Of a stretch of 64,000 nucleotides of DNA, positions 34,095 through 48,400 are shown piece after piece. Origin of the DNA: Hepsetus odoe (Eukaryota; Chordata; Actinopteri; Characiformes; Hepsetidae); contig CM029377.1 in the NCBI GenBank assembly GCA_017165825.1, positions 19,406,617-19,470,616 of the forward strand, in the 5' to 3' direction. A model generated the notes under the pieces. It was not told where the DNA came from. It was given only the letters and a program-made list of their open reading frames with translations, and searched no databases. The position numbers and the translations under genes were made by a program. Within the stretch, counting starts at the first letter, position 1. Every line of letters starts with the position of its first letter.

Positions 34095-34860
34095 AAAGTT
34101 AAGGGTCTCTTCATGGATGACAACTCATCACCACAAGCTTAATTCTAACAAGACTGAGCTTTTCTACATTGAGGGCAATCGTACCCCTAGACATGACCTT
34201 GCCATTTCTTTTGGGAATTCAACGATTGTCCTCTCTAAGCCTGGAAAGGACTCTTGGTGGCTCATTTGATGAAGCTCTTTCTCCTCTCATACTGTCAATC
34301 TTTGCAGGCCTTACAGCCACCTTCTCCTCAACATCCGATGAATCCGCCCATTCCTCACTCTACCCAACTGGTTGTCCAGTCTCTGGTCATCTACATTATC
34401 TACTGGTCATCTTCTGGCAGGTCTCCCAATGAAGGCAACAGGAGCACTTCCGCTGATTCAAAATGCTGTTGCAAGACTCATCTTCAATTGTCTCAAGTTC
34501 TCTCATACTACGCCTCTGCTACGGGAACTGAACTGGCTCTGTGGTGCTGCTCATATCAGAGTTAATTCTTTAACACTTGCTTCCATGGCCTTGCATCCTC
34601 TTATTTGACTGCTTTGACTGCTTTGATTTGACTTATCAAACAAACTGTCTCTTCTTGTCCCTTTAGAACATCAAGCACTGCTCGCCTTGAACCTCCTCTG
34701 CTTGAGAGAAGAGGAAGACATGCATGAAGACATTTCTCAATACTATCTCCTCAGTAGTAGCATGAACTTCCTCTTCTGGTCCGAAATGCTAAATCCCTTG
34801 CTGACAAAGAAAAAACATTTTGGCTCCTATCTTTTGGAACTATTACTTATCAGTCACAGA
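34095..34860 (+). mobile_element. Non-LTR retrotransposon relic (reverse transcriptase C-terminal part)
   Basis: In shifting + frames one reads LIQNAVARLIFNCLKFSHTT, PLLRELNWL and LASMALHP, a signature of the end of the reverse transcriptase in the L2/CR1-like group of fish LINEs. Upstream, RLSSLSLERTLGGSFDEALS corresponds to the LGVTLD region. Frames are broken, so it is inactive. Confidence 0.65.
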
Positions 34861-35674
34861 GTTAATACATTTGTTACTTGGCTGAGAAACAGTTCGTCAG
34901 TACAGCAGTTGATCTTTAGCATTACTAGAATTGAGAACAGATGTGGATATAAATATATATAAATAAATATTGACAGTCTTAACAACTACCTGAGACACAT
35001 TTCTGAAATTTCTGACAAAACAAAGTGCTGGTCTCTAGAGAAGACCTCCATTCCTGTGCCCTGGGTAGTCAGCTCCTCTCCTCCCATACTGATGCATTTG
35101 CCATAATTTTATGATACATTTTTGGCCATTAAAAAAAAAAAAAACAACTTTAATGGCGGAGAGGTACATGTAGAGCAGATATGTTGAACTCAGGGCCCAC
35201 TCTCATCCTGAGAGTTTTCACCGTTTAAAACCTAAACGCTGACATGAATGAAAGCATCCTGCTCTGACAAAATGGCATAACAGCATAAAAAAACTTTTAT
35301 TATCAACAATTTCTTTTGTGTATATTATTATTGTTGTTATCATCCTATTTCCTGAAATAAAAAAGTTTTCACCGGTGTTTTTATATTTGAAATATGAGCA
35401 TTTTTTTCTGAAGATATTTGAATGGAAAACAAAAATATTTGTAAGTTTATTTGATTTTATTGAGCAGAGATAACAGTTGTCTGGCTTTTCCCATTCACAT
35501 TAAAACATGGCTATTTCTAGTCTGTTAATAAAATCTAAATCCTCTTTAGCCCGAGAATTAAAGCATGTTTTGAGATTTCTCTCTTTCTGTCACTGAGTTT
35601 GACACTCCTGATACAGAGTGCTAGAAGGCCAAAAAGAACCAAATTAATGTTTTTTTTCAGTTTTACCACCATCA

Positions 35675-35923
35675 GGGGCAGCGGTGGCCTAGCAGTTAGG
35701 GCGTTAGCCACATGATCGGAGGATCGGGGGTTCCCAATAGGTTGCCCTGAGGTACCCTTGAGCAAGGTACCGTCCCCATCACTGCTCCCCGGGCGCTTTC
35801 AATAGCTGCCCACTGCTGCACGGGTTTGAGTGTGCATGGGTTAAATGCAGAGGTCCAATTTCGTTGTGGTTCATGTGTGCTGTGCCGTGACCTCGCAATG
35901 ACAAGGGTAGTCACTTTCACTTT
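35675..35923 (+). repeat. tRNA-SINE family A, with damaged box B
   Basis: GGGGCAGCGGTGGCCTAGCA, GAGGTACCCTTGAGCAAGG, CACTGCTCCCCGGGCGCTTT and AGTCACTTTCACTTTTTT are present. The usual box B has become GGGGTTCCCAATAGG through a short deletion. Confidence 0.9.
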
Positions 35924-36114
35924 TTTCATCATCACTATCCTTATCAATGGTCCATTTAAAATCAACCCGCTCTCGATGACTTTATTTACCGACAAATTTT
36001 ACAAACATACATTTTCTTTCTACGTCAGAGAAAAGGTTTATAATGATGTTCCTTATAGACAAAGTTTGTAACTTCCTGTGGATGAAAAATCATCCACCCC
36101 TATATGTGCGCTTG

Positions 36115-36241
36115 TCAGTGGGCGGGTCCTAGGACAATGTTAACCCCGCTGATTGGGTCATTGGAGCCGGTGGGTGGGGCTCTGGAAAGCCATTTTATCG
36201 TGACGGGTGATAGAGAACTATCCAGAAACTCCGCTAACAAG
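36115..36241 (+). promoter_or_regulatory. arf2: Candidate arf2 promoter and non-coding exon 1
   Basis: A GC box (GGGCGGG, 36120-36126), inverted CCAAT (GATTGG, 36151-36156) and GGGTGGGGC lie together, then a possible exon ending AACAAG before GTGATT at 36242. The coding exon's acceptor is at 36966. The exon boundary is a guess. Confidence 0.35.
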
Positions 36242-36971
36242 GTGATTTTGTCAACTCAAATAGAAGTATATATATAGTTAATACAGAGTTTAAAGTTAGG
36301 TAACTGACAGTAATTATGATTTTATTACTTTTACGCAACTTAAGTATGTTTATACACGGATGTTCAAGCCTTCACTTTAGCTTGTTTAGCTTCCTGCTAG
36401 TGCTAATGTTGTAACGCTCTCTAAAACAGGAGATAACAACTTGTTAGAAACTTTTATTCCACTTTTACTAACTCTGTCAGGAGTTCTAAACCAAACAAGA
36501 AACATTACTTTGCGTGTCATGCGAAATACAGATAACCCTGCTGTTGTGAGTGGTTTAGGGAGCTAACTGTTAGCTAGAAGCCCGGGGTTGACTCAGAGCG
36601 GATGATGGGGGCTTTATAAGTAAGACAGTGAGCATTAAATGTGATAGATCACAGCTGGAAATGATCAATAATGACTGTTATTCAGTTTAGGTTAGCTGGA
36701 TCTTGTGTGAGAGGGTTAATCAAGGAAAACAAATCATTTTAGTACGCCGGGCGTTGTTGTGAACTCTATTTGATGATCTTTCTCATCTATCAGTTTAGTG
36801 AATTCGCCCCAACATTTTACAGATAACACATACTGTCTCCAGTCAATAATGAGACATTTCTCTTTTAAACATGCTTTGTTGACCCTGGGGTAAAACTAAC
36901 CGTTTATTAAACCTATGTGGACAAGTGTTGATTTTATGGGTCATATTTCCCTTATTCCTCACTTAGAGAGG

Positions 36972-38709
<1,738 letters not shown>

Positions 38710-39647
38710 GCCATTCCTTGAACCTCCAAATGTATGCTTGTGTGTTTGTCTCAGAAAGACACAGATGGATGCAGTGTTAGTCCAAACCTTGACTGATCTC
38801 AAAACATTTCCGTATTCACTCCCCCCATCACTCCTTCAAGTATGTAGGCTTAGCTGCCACACATTGTGTTTGTGTGGATGTACATTCTGTATGATTTTGA
38901 GTGTTGGTTTATTTGAAAAATGTATGTGAAAAGGTGTGTATGTGTTTACATGAATGAAGGCTTCTGTCTATCTGCTTGGATTGGGGATGACCCTCGTGTG
39001 CCTTTTACACAATTTCCACCTGCCGGAACTGTAACTGCTCATATATCTTTCACAGTTTCTGCACATAGTTTCTCCCTTTTACTTTGAAGGCCACATGGTT
39101 TTTAAGTGGTGGAATTAAAACGAAGTTTTCTCAGTATGGCAATAAGCTTAATCCACTCATATTGGCATGTGAAATGGAGGGCCATGCTTTTTCCCATGGT
39201 TGTAATTTTAATAAATGAAAGAATTTGCTATAGTTTAAAGAAAAAAGGCATTGTAACCTGTATCAGGTTGGGATTTTTGTTTTTGTTTTTGCTCTTTGCA
39301 TCATTTGAAAATTCTGCTTACACCCCCTCGTTTCCTAGATTTGCATTTGAGATTTTGAATGTCTGAAGGTGTTGAAATAGAGTTGTTATTGCTGTGGTCG
39401 CTTCTTGACTGTACACTACATTTGATTCAGTGGTGGCACAGCCTCAGACCTAGTCACAGACCACTTTGACGTTCCCCATCAGCCCAGTTGCAAGCTTTTG
39501 GATTTGTTTTGAATTAAAAACTCCAAACCATTACACTTTTCCCTAAATGTGTCTTTTATGCTGACGGTATCTCAGTTGAAGTGGAGTATTCCCCTGCAGT
39601 TACAGCTTTTGCTTTTGAAGCTGTTCTTTTAGGGTTCAATCAATAAA
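38710..39647 (+). other. arf2: arf2 3' UTR, poly(A) signal at 39642
   Basis: This gene-free stretch follows the stop codon and ends at AATAAA (39642-39647). An ATTAAA at about 39115 could serve a shorter form. Confidence 0.5.
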
Positions 39648-40339
39648 AAAGGGCAACCTTGGGTTATCCGATGCTAATATAATAACGATGTAGTAAGAAG
39701 AAGTTTAAAAACTTTTATTTTGAAAAATGAAAACCAAAGCATTTGGTAAAACATGCAGACTAATTATTTCAATGCAGGGAATGTCACTCATGGTTTTTAT
39801 TCTTTGATCAACTGATAATGAAGAAAAGTGCAAGTGTTCTGTTATGAGGGTGAGAAGGAGCTACTCTTACTACTTCAGATGCTATATCTATTTTATATGG
39901 ATAAGCCCAGTATTCTCAAAATCAGTTTTGTTTTTAATAATATGCTAAATTAACCCTAATTACAGTGTATTAGTTTTGTATTAGTTTTGAGGACTGTGAA
40001 CATTCTTGCAGTACATATAATTAAAGCAAATATTGTTATTATTATTTATTAGTTATTACTTGCAAATATAAAAAATGTTTAGGTCAAGCTGGTGGGTCTG
40101 ATCGCTTCTAGCTGACACATTGTCAGTGTGTCTGTATAAATATTTTGTGTTAATGGTATTGGAAATGGTTAAACAATATAAAGAATACATGTCTATTACG
40201 TCATAGTTTGATATATAATTTTTTTTGGGGGGTTTCGAAAATGTTCATGATCAGCAATGTGGGTGGCAAGTTGCGAAAGCTACACAAAACAGTGATGAAT
40301 TACAAATAAATCCCTAATTGATAAATTCCCTAAATCACT

Positions 40340-40455
40340 CTCACTCATTTTCCTAGGTGCTTGTCCTAATTAGGGTGGCAGGGGTGGGGTGTTCTGGAGC
40401 CTATCCCAGCCCGCACAGGGCAAAAGGTGTGGGAAACACCCTGGACAGGGTCGCT
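40340..40455 (-). repeat. Dispersed repeat, LINE-tail-like (second copy)
   Basis: CCTAATTAGGGTGG, GGAGCCTATCCCAGCCCG, CACAGGGCAAAAGG and CCCTGGACAGGGTCGC line up with 345-495. It is one of two copies in the window. Confidence 0.6.
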
Positions 40456-40507
40456 GTTACATGCAGACAAAGACAGGGCAATCGGGCATTAAAAAAACAT
40501 CTGTATA

Positions 40508-40727
40508 GCTGTGAGGCCTAGTGGTTAGGGATTTGCCCCCGCATCGGAAGATTGTGCGTTTGATTCCCTCACCAGTAGGTTGCCCTGAGGTACCCTTGAT
40601 CAAGGTACCGTCCCCGTCACTGCTCCCCGGCCGTAGCTGCCCACTGCTGCACAAGTGTGTATGGGTTAAATGCAGAGGTCCAATTTCATTGTGGTTCCGA
40701 GTGCTGTGCTGTGACCTCGCAACACAC
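40508..40727 (+). repeat. tRNA-SINE family A, tail truncated
   Basis: GGCCTAGTGGTTAGGGATTT, box B GTTTGATTCCC, GAGGTACCCTTGATCAAGG and GTGCTGTGCTGTGACCTCGC are present. It stops before the usual GTCACTTTCACTT end and runs into an ACAC-rich stretch. Confidence 0.85.
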
Positions 40728-41099
40728 TACACACTACACTTCACTACACGTCTTCGTAGTCAACATGTTTAACCCATGACAGCAGAGGAAGCTGTCCCAA
40801 GTGGTCTGGTTTGTTTACCTTTTAGTCACTAGTTTTATGGGATTGTTCTCCTCTGAGGCTCATTTATTGGATCTGTCCATTTGTTTTTAAGAATAATATT
40901 TGTTGTATATTTATGCATTCTCCAATTTTTTTTATACCTTAGAAATAAACTGTGTGTGTGTGAGAGAGAGAGAGGAACACCTGTTCTAATTTCTGATTGG
41001 CTGCTTCTTTCTGAAAGTAAAAGCAGACGCTGGGTTCAGAAAACATATATTCGTACTCAGCATGTCAACGGTAGCAACAATAGTTGTATATTCACTGTC

Positions 41100-41414
41100 A
41101 GCATACATGCATTCTAGAAAAGGCCCTGAAGCGGACTTTCCCACTCTACCTGCTGTCCTGCTTAACCTGGACTCACCTGGTGTTTCCGAGGTTGTGTTCT
41201 ATAGGTCCTCAAACTCCCTTAGCTTACTCATCTTTTGAGTTAAGAGTGACGACAGCCAGTGAGTGAACACGTCACCGGTTCACCTGCCGATGCCCTTGCC
41301 CCACCCCTACGAGCAAGGCGTGCCCTCAGCAAGCGAAACTACGCAAGTCACACAAACAAGCTCTTCTTCAAGCCAGCAGTGTGAATGCCACCTGGGACAG
41401 CCTTAGCTTTCACG
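41100..41414 (+). other. Possible grb7 non-coding first exon
   Basis: A comparatively GC-rich stretch ends CTTTCACG before GTACGT at 41415, a good donor. The next acceptor that leads into grb7 is at 45395. It could be the 5' UTR exon of grb7, but nothing in the sequence proves it. Confidence 0.25.
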
Positions 41415-42240
41415 GTACGTTTAGATCCCATGGAAACCGGTGACCTTTTGGTTGAATTGTTTTAAATTTCAGCTTTTTAGGACTAAATCATGTTCTGGAA
41501 GAACTGATTTCCATTCACTGCTGTGAGGAGAGTTCACAGGGCTCTTTAGAGGGGTTGTTTTTGTTGCTTTTGAAGACGGCTATGGGGATGTTAATATGTT
41601 ATCTCACACCTGTTTCATTTGATTATGATTTCTAGGAAATATTTCAGTATTTCTTTGGAGCCCTTTAACAAAAATGTCTAGGCCGTTTGACCATTTCTAC
41701 TCCTTTTGCTTCTTTTGCTGTATTACATATAGTGTTTCAGAGCCCCGCATTTCAGCACATACTGAAAAATCACCTCCTTTATGTCTGCAGCGCCTGCAAT
41801 GACCCTTCATTGTTCCAGGCAGGTATCGGTGTCAGTCTTGTTCCAGGACAATGGCTTTATGGGTCTCCCAACAGTTTGGTTTTGTTTCCGTTGAACTTTT
41901 CTCATCGCACCTCACCGCAGAAGAGCTTTCCAGAGCTCTGATGAGTGAGCCGAGGGATAAAAGGTCTGGAAAGGCTCACAGAGAACCACCTTAACTTACA
42001 AGTGGAGTTTTAATTAAGATCTATGCCTTTTAGAATATCCCTGGCAGTGGTGTGGGAAAGAAGCCTTAGAAAGTTTCCATATTTCTATTTATATAACATA
42101 TTTCTATATTAATAGGACCAAAAGCATCAGATTTTCTTTAAAGTAGAAAATGAGAACAACATTGAACCATTGAGGAAAAAAAAAGAGATTATTACCCAAG
42201 TATTTTCTTGTTGCGTGACTCGTTTTTGCTTGGGATTTAG
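41415..42240. other. Non-coding DNA, nothing recognised
   Basis: No exon, RNA gene or repeat family was recognised between the possible donor and the V-SINE-like element. Confidence 0.4.
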
Positions 42241-42244
42241 TTCC

Positions 42245-42430
42245 TTTACATTTACGGCATTTAGCAGACGCTCTTATCCAGAGCTCTTAATACAGGGACC
42301 GTCCTCCTGGAGCAACTCAGGGTTAAGGGTCTTGCTCAGGGACCCAGCGGTGGTAGTGCTTGAGGTGGGATTCAAACCTGGGAGCTCTTGATCCATATGT
42401 CCGTAGGCAAGTATCCAAGTATCCAGTTCA
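42245..42430 (-). repeat. V-SINE-like element, minus orientation
   Basis: It begins with the conserved-core phrase GGCATTTAGCAGACGCTCTT and then GGAGCAACTCAGGGTTAAGG. It ends with the reversed tRNA-like head (GGGATTCAAACCTGG and CCGTAGGCAAGTATCC). Confidence 0.65.
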
Positions 42431-42439
42431 CAGACCGAT

Positions 42440-44078
42440 TGCAAGCCATCCTGGGCCTGATGCAGCAGGCTGATCATCATATTTCACAACTGGAATAAGG
42501 TTTAAAAACTGGAATACACTCTTTCCCTTCGCCAGACTTATCACACCAAACATATCACAGCGTTCTCTTTTAATTTTATTCATCTACATTTTTCCAATAA
42601 TCTTCTGGCTCCTCCACATGATTTAACTTCCTCCACAGAAGCAGCATTCAAACCATTCACTGTTCACTGTTTCAGTGATGGACTCTTGAACAGAAGCCTT
42701 TAGTAGTAGAGAGGATTTCCTGTGTTGTTTCGTAACCTTGCAAACTTTTATCCTCTTTGCTCTTGTTTGACCGCTTCTGGGGTAACAGTAGTCTTGAATT
42801 TCTATCATTTGTACAATCTGTCTGCCTGTCTAATGGATGCGATGCATAGAGATGGTTTGCTCGGTTTTTCATGTTTATAAGCACTGAAAATTTTTTTTTT
42901 TTTCCTGAGATCCTCAGAAAGCTCTTTATTTGGGCCAGGATATTCTCCCACAGCTGTACTTGCTTTCTTGAGTTTCTAGACTGTAAATAAGTACATGTGC
43001 TCTGTAGACAACACACCTCGGCGCATACAAAATAAATGTATATTTGCTGAATTTAAAAAAATGACCTGTGTAAAATTTAGGAGCATGTTATAATTTCATG
43101 TCTTATTTTTTTAATCCCCAGTATGTCAAAATTAGCAAAACAGTATAATGTAGAAGTTTCAGAGCACTTTTTTGTCTTTCTTTTTGTCAAAAAAATAATT
43201 ATTTTTCCATGATATAGTAGTCCTTATAAGAATGAATCATTTAATTATGCATTTATTAAACTGACCCCTTTAAGCTTTGCAGCGATAGCTGCCCAATTAG
43301 GGCCTCGAATGAACTCAATAAGGCAAATGGAACAAGGCGGTTGAGGATATTATGTTTGTTTTTTTCTTTCTTTTGTCAGTGTGTCAGTTAATTTTACAGC
43401 CTGTGTGTTGTCATCCGTCTGGCTGTGTGTTTGTGACATGTTTACACTCGGCTTCTTGTGTGTGTGCCAGTTTCCTGGTTCACCGCTCAGTCACCGAGCT
43501 TGATTGGACTGTCTGGTTGGCTCGCGTGATTTAGCACGGCACGAATGTGGAATTAATGACACACTCTCGCAAGGTGCAACCGACGACACACTTGGCTGTT
43601 GTTCTTGGCAGAGAATGTAGTTTTATTGTTTGTTTGGTCTAAAGTGTGAGGTGCTGTATTTGGAAGCTTTTCCTTGGATAGAGAAAAATGATGCTTCCTG
43701 TGAGCACAAAATATATATTTATATATTATCATATTTATTTTATTCATTTTTATATTGCTACACCATGGTGAACTCTTGATGTATTCGTTATTTTGAGCAT
43801 AATTGGTTGCATTTGCTGGATGACTATGGTTTATCAATGCAATAAAAACAGAAGCGTATTTACATATCACAGCCTACTGTGAAACCAAAGGCCAACAGTG
43901 CTGTATTGGGTACACTATTAAGCTCTGTGCTAGAGTTTCATATTTCCTGTGTATGTGGTATAATATCTTATATTATTTTAAATTTAAAACCAACCAGAAT
44001 GTTGCTTTGCTTGTATGGTCACCAAACAAGTGAACACAGTGCATGATTTTCAATCAGTATTCAAAAAATGCATCTTTA
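42440..44078. other. Intergenic DNA, nothing recognised
   Basis: No coding exon or known repeat was recognised. The minus-strand open frame at 42672-43016 has no family resemblance and is treated as chance. Confidence 0.4.
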
Positions 44079-44313
44079 GGCAGCGGTGGTCTAGTGTCTA
44101 GGGAGTTGGCCACAGTATCAGAAGATTGTGGGTTCAAGCCACTTACTGTTAAGTTGCCCTGATGTACCCTTGAGCAAGGTACTGTCCCCATCACTGCTCC
44201 CTGGATGCTTTCGTAGCTGCCCCCTGCTGCACAGTGTGTGTTTGTATGCAGAGGTCCAATTTCGTTGTGGTTCACTGTGTACTCACAATGACAAGGGTAG
44301 TCACTTTTCACTT
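44079..44313 (+). repeat. tRNA-SINE family A
   Basis: GGCAGCGGTGGTCTAGTGTC, GGGTTCAAGCC, GTACCCTTGAGCAAGGTACT and ACAAGGGTAGTCACTTTTCA are in order. The CATGGGTTAA segment is deleted. Confidence 0.9.
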
Positions 44314-44547
44314 CATCTTTTCAATCAATCTTCAATAAATCCATCTGTTAAAAACTTGGTAAACGTTGCGACTGCCTTAATGTTAGCTTAGAGAATTGGC
44401 TACCCAGACAGTGTCCTAAATCCCAGTGTATGTGTAATTCCGCCTGAAATAGTTGTTCACAGCAGAAATGTAAGAGACTGAAACTCCAATAATATATATA
44501 ACGTCTTATGTAGTTTCTCTCATTATTGTTCCCTTGTTTACTCGATA

Positions 44548-45265
44548 TACAGTACTGTGCAAAAGCTTTAGGCAGGTGTGGAAAAATGCAGTGAATGAAC
44601 AAAAGAGATCTAAATCAAATCAATATTTGGTGTGACCACCCTTTGCCTTCAAAACAGCATCAGTTCATCAGAACTCGGCTGGTCGGTTGTTCCAAACATG
44701 ACTGTGTTTCAACCTACGTGTGACATTGATGATCAGCAGCACCTGTTTGGTAAAATTGGTTGTTCATACACCGACTATAATCCTACAGAATCCCTGACTT
44801 TGTGCAAGTGTTCCTAGAAGAACTGATGCTGGTTTGAAGGCAAAAGGTAGTAACACCGAGGGCAGCGGTGGCCTACTGGTTCGGGCGTTGGCCCTATGAT
44901 TGGAGCGTCGGGGGTTCGAACCCCTTCCCAGTGGGTTGCCCTGAGGTACCCTTGAGCAAGGTGCTGTCCCCGTCCAGCTCCTCCCTGCGATGGGCTGGCG
45001 ACCTGTCCAGGGTGCGTCCCCCGTCCTCGCCCTGTGTGTGCTGGGTTGGACACCGGCACTCCCCAGCGACCCCGTTTGGGACAAACGGCAGATAATGGAT
45101 GGATGGATTGGATGGTAGTAACACCAAATATTGATTTGATTTAGATTTGCTCAATTTGCATTTTGTGAATTGATCAAAATAAACAATCATTATTTATATT
45201 TCTGAAAGCATTCTTTGTTTACAGCATTTTATCACACCTGCCTAAAACTTTGGCACAGTACTGTA
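44548..45265. mobile_element. Tc1-like non-autonomous element, copy 2, with a nested SINE
   Basis: Ends are TACAGTACTGTGCAAAAG and CTTTGGCACAGTACTGTA. The interior matches copies 1, 3 and 4 but is interrupted at 44858-45113 by a SINE flanked by its own target-site duplication. Removing that insert restores continuity with the other copies. Confidence 0.9.
44846..45125 (+). repeat. Complete SINE family B (tRNA head plus ATGG-tailed module) with target-site duplication
   Basis: The insert 44858-45113 is bounded by the 12-bp repeat GGTAGTAACACC at 44846-44857 and 45114-45125. It opens with GGGCAGCGGTGGCCTACTGG and box B GGTTCGAACCC, continues through GAGGTACCCTTGAGCAAGG as in family A, then switches at CCCGTCCAGCTCC to CCCTGCGATGGGCTGGCG and a (GGAT)n end. 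The duplication shows that head and tail moved as one unit. Confidence 0.95.
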
Positions 45266-45395
45266 TGTGGACTATTGGCAGTTTGAAATATCATGAACAT
45301 TTTGAAATGCAGAGGTTATTACAATCCCTTATTACAATTATAGGCCCAGCCCAATTGTCAGCTTCTTTTCCTTGACATGCTCTGCCTTGTTCCAG

Positions 45396-45489
45396 AGTTG
45401 GTTAAACTTGCGACTGGAGCGAGGTTTTCAAGAATACTGTAGCTGAGACGACTGCTAGAGAAGAGACATTTCCAGCCAAAGGTCCCCCG
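45396..45489 (+). other. grb7: grb7 5' UTR portion of first coding exon
   Basis: Acceptor TTCCAG ends at 45395, giving 94 nt of 5' UTR before the ATG at 45490. Upstream the frame stays open without another ATG to a TAA just after the acceptor. Confidence 0.45.
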
Positions 45490-48400
45490 ATGTCCATCCA
45501 TTCAGACTCACGACGATCATTGCCCATGACCATCAGGAGCAACTATGGGTACTGTTTTAGCCTCTCGCCTTCTATATTAACAGCGTGTCTCCACACTTTT
45601 CTTTGGTTTAGTTGCATCTTGAAGTGATAACAGTCTGCACAGAATATTGTGATATTATGAATGAACCGTCATAATATCATTAATCCAAGTGGTGCTTGAG
45701 TACTTCTTTTGAAGTTTATTTATTTTTTATTTTACAGACACAGAGGGGAACCGAGACCTTCCTCTATGCCCTCAGTACCCAATCCCTTCCCAGAGCTCTG
45801 CAGTCCCTCAAATTCTCCTGTTCGGATTGGTTCCCTGGTGGGAATTGTCACCCCGTCTGATGAAGACAGTCATGTAAGTGTGGCTTAAAGTTAAATAATG
45901 AAATGAGGACCCGTTGTTGCTGAAGGACAACTTTACACCCCCTATTACCTTCTATTACATCAGAAATATCCTCTCGGTTTAGAAACAGTATATATATTTT
46001 TATCATCGCATAGTCATACAGAGACTGAATTTAAAAAAATCTTGCATACATAAGACTTACCATATTAATTAACAAATGTGTGACTGAATGTGGCGAATCA
46101 TGTACATACAATTGATTTGTTAATTAAATATATCCACTAAAATGACTTTTTAGCTGTGTCTTTACCTTTCAGAACTCAACGCACAAGAACACCCTTTTTT
46201 TAACGTCTTGTTTGAAAATTCTTCTCAATACTATGGACCATCAAACAATGGCTTCTCTGTGGTTTTACAAAGGCCCAACATAGTGCCTAAACTCAATATT
46301 GGCATAAAGTGTGTAATCAGACATGCACCATTGCAGCAAAATCTAGGAAAAAAAACTCATGACAGATTACGAGCCTAACTAGCAATCCGAAATTGCTTAA
46401 AACTTCAGATTGCCCCTAATTACCCCAAATTGCCACTAGGGTCAGCGGTGGCCTAGTGGTGAGGGAGTTGCCCCAGATCGGAAGATTATGGGTTCGAATC
46501 CCTCATCAGTAGGTTACCCTAAGGTACCGTCCCTGTCACTGCTCCCCAAAGCCATTGCACTTTCAATGGCTGCCCCCCTGCTGCACATGTGTGTATGGGT
46601 GAAATGCAGAAGATGAGTTTCTTTGTGTTGTGCTGTGCTGCGTTTCACAATGACAAGGGTTGTTACACACTTTTTTTCACAAAAACATGATGTGGAGTTT
46701 TGGTGAAACTACATGAAGCAAATGTTTGAAAAGGACTGATTGTCCAACTTACAAATGAAATCAAATGAGTAGTGACGTGATTTCATATCATAAAACTGAC
46801 AAATGTTCAGGTTCAGAAAATCGGATGCCGCAGTTAAATGGCATTCTTGTTGGTTTTGTAAGAGAGCACATCCTCTAAAGAGCTAATACTCCTTCAGCGT
46901 TCGATGTGCTATTGCTATTGATTCATGTAGCATTTTTGCTAATTTGTTACACTCAGGAAATAAATAGATTAGAACATTAGATACGTACTTCTTTGCGTGT
47001 TCCCTACAGGGGATATGTTTGCTTATTTGTACTACAAATATTGGCTTTGGTTCTTTAAACATTTGAGTAATTTATATGTGTAAATAATCCCATCATGTTG
47101 TCCCAGCTATCATATATGCTAACATAGGTATGGATAGTGATGAAGAGTGATATGTCGAAGCTAAATGGTCATAATGAAAGTGAGTAAGGCCAACATGGCG
47201 AATGGCTGCGGTGATGTTTGTGAACTATTTTGACACGCTTAATAGGCGACTATCATTTAGTGATTTAAAAACGATCACAGATTGATGTACAGTAATTATA
47301 ATGAATGAAAGGCTTGTGGGTCTGGCAAGTGGTGGTAGCTTAAGGCAATGATACTCCTCAGTAGGCACAATTAGAACGAACACGGTGCCAGGTCAACCTT
47401 TTGGGAAAACAAACTATTTACAGCACACACACCCCTGGGGACATTGTTTTTCATAACCACTTCGCTGCGCACACATGAACACACCCAAAAAGGCATTAAA
47501 TATGCATGTGACCTTCGTCTCGCACGAAAGTTGTCACTCAGTCGCAAACATTTTACTCAGAGGAGAGACCAATTAACTCCTGTGTGAGCTAGCATGTACC
47601 AGACATGTGTGTCTTGTCCGATTTTCTTTTCTTTTGAGAGTGTCTGAGTGACAACTAGGGAATACTGGTTCCTCTAGTTTGAAAAAAAGTCTCTGTCTCC
47701 GTCTCTCTTTTGCTCATACTTGCTTTTGTTCGTAAGCAACAAGGAGCAACTTATTTATGCCGTGCTTAGGGCAGTGGTGGCCTTAGGGCAGCGGTGGCCT
47801 AGTGGTTTGGGAGTTGGCCCCACATCGGAAGATTGTGGGTTCGATTCCCTCACCAGTAGGTTGCCTTGAGGTACCCTTGAGCAAGGTACCGTCCCCGTCA
47901 CTGCTCCCCGGGTGCTTTCAATAGCTGTCCACTGCTGTACGGTGTTTGCATGGGTTAAATGCAGAGGTCCAATTTTGTTGTGGTTCACTGTGTGCTGTGC
48001 TGTGACCTCGCAATGACGAGGGTTGTCACTTTCACTTTCACTTTTACACTTTTGAACATTAAAATACCAACCAGAGAGAAGAGTGAGAAAGGGAGAAGAA
48101 AAGCAAATAGAACCAACAAATATAAAATAAATAGAGTGAACCAAAATCAACACGAACAAAATAATTACAAGGAACAAGGAAAGACATGAACTATTATTTT
48201 ACGTGTCTCAGTGTGTGGAATGTGAGCTTTCTGTGTTGACCTATATAAAAGAAGCACCGAGCTAACTTTATTTGTACTCTGCAAAAGTCTCTAAATGAGC
48301 ATTCACACACACTCAGAATTCAGTGCAGATCAAGCTCTTTATAACTTTGTGCACGTGTGCGCGTGTGTGTGTGTGTGTGTGCACGTGTGCGTGCGTGTGT

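Noticed and set aside
34687..34962. 91-aa + strand open frame as a possible gene
   Set aside because: It is the end of a broken LINE reverse transcriptase copy; no start or splice context supports a gene.
36915..36971. Upstream in-frame ATG of the ARF gene
   Set aside because: It would add a leader before MGN and abolish the myristoylated Gly2 that all ARFs need; the acceptor at 36966 also lies after it.
42672..43016. 114-aa minus-strand open frame between arf2 and grb7
   Set aside because: No recognisable domain or codon pattern, and no supporting splice context; treated as chance.
47755..48177. 140-aa minus-strand open frame
   Set aside because: Most of it is a SINE read backwards; similar peptides appear at the other SINE copies.
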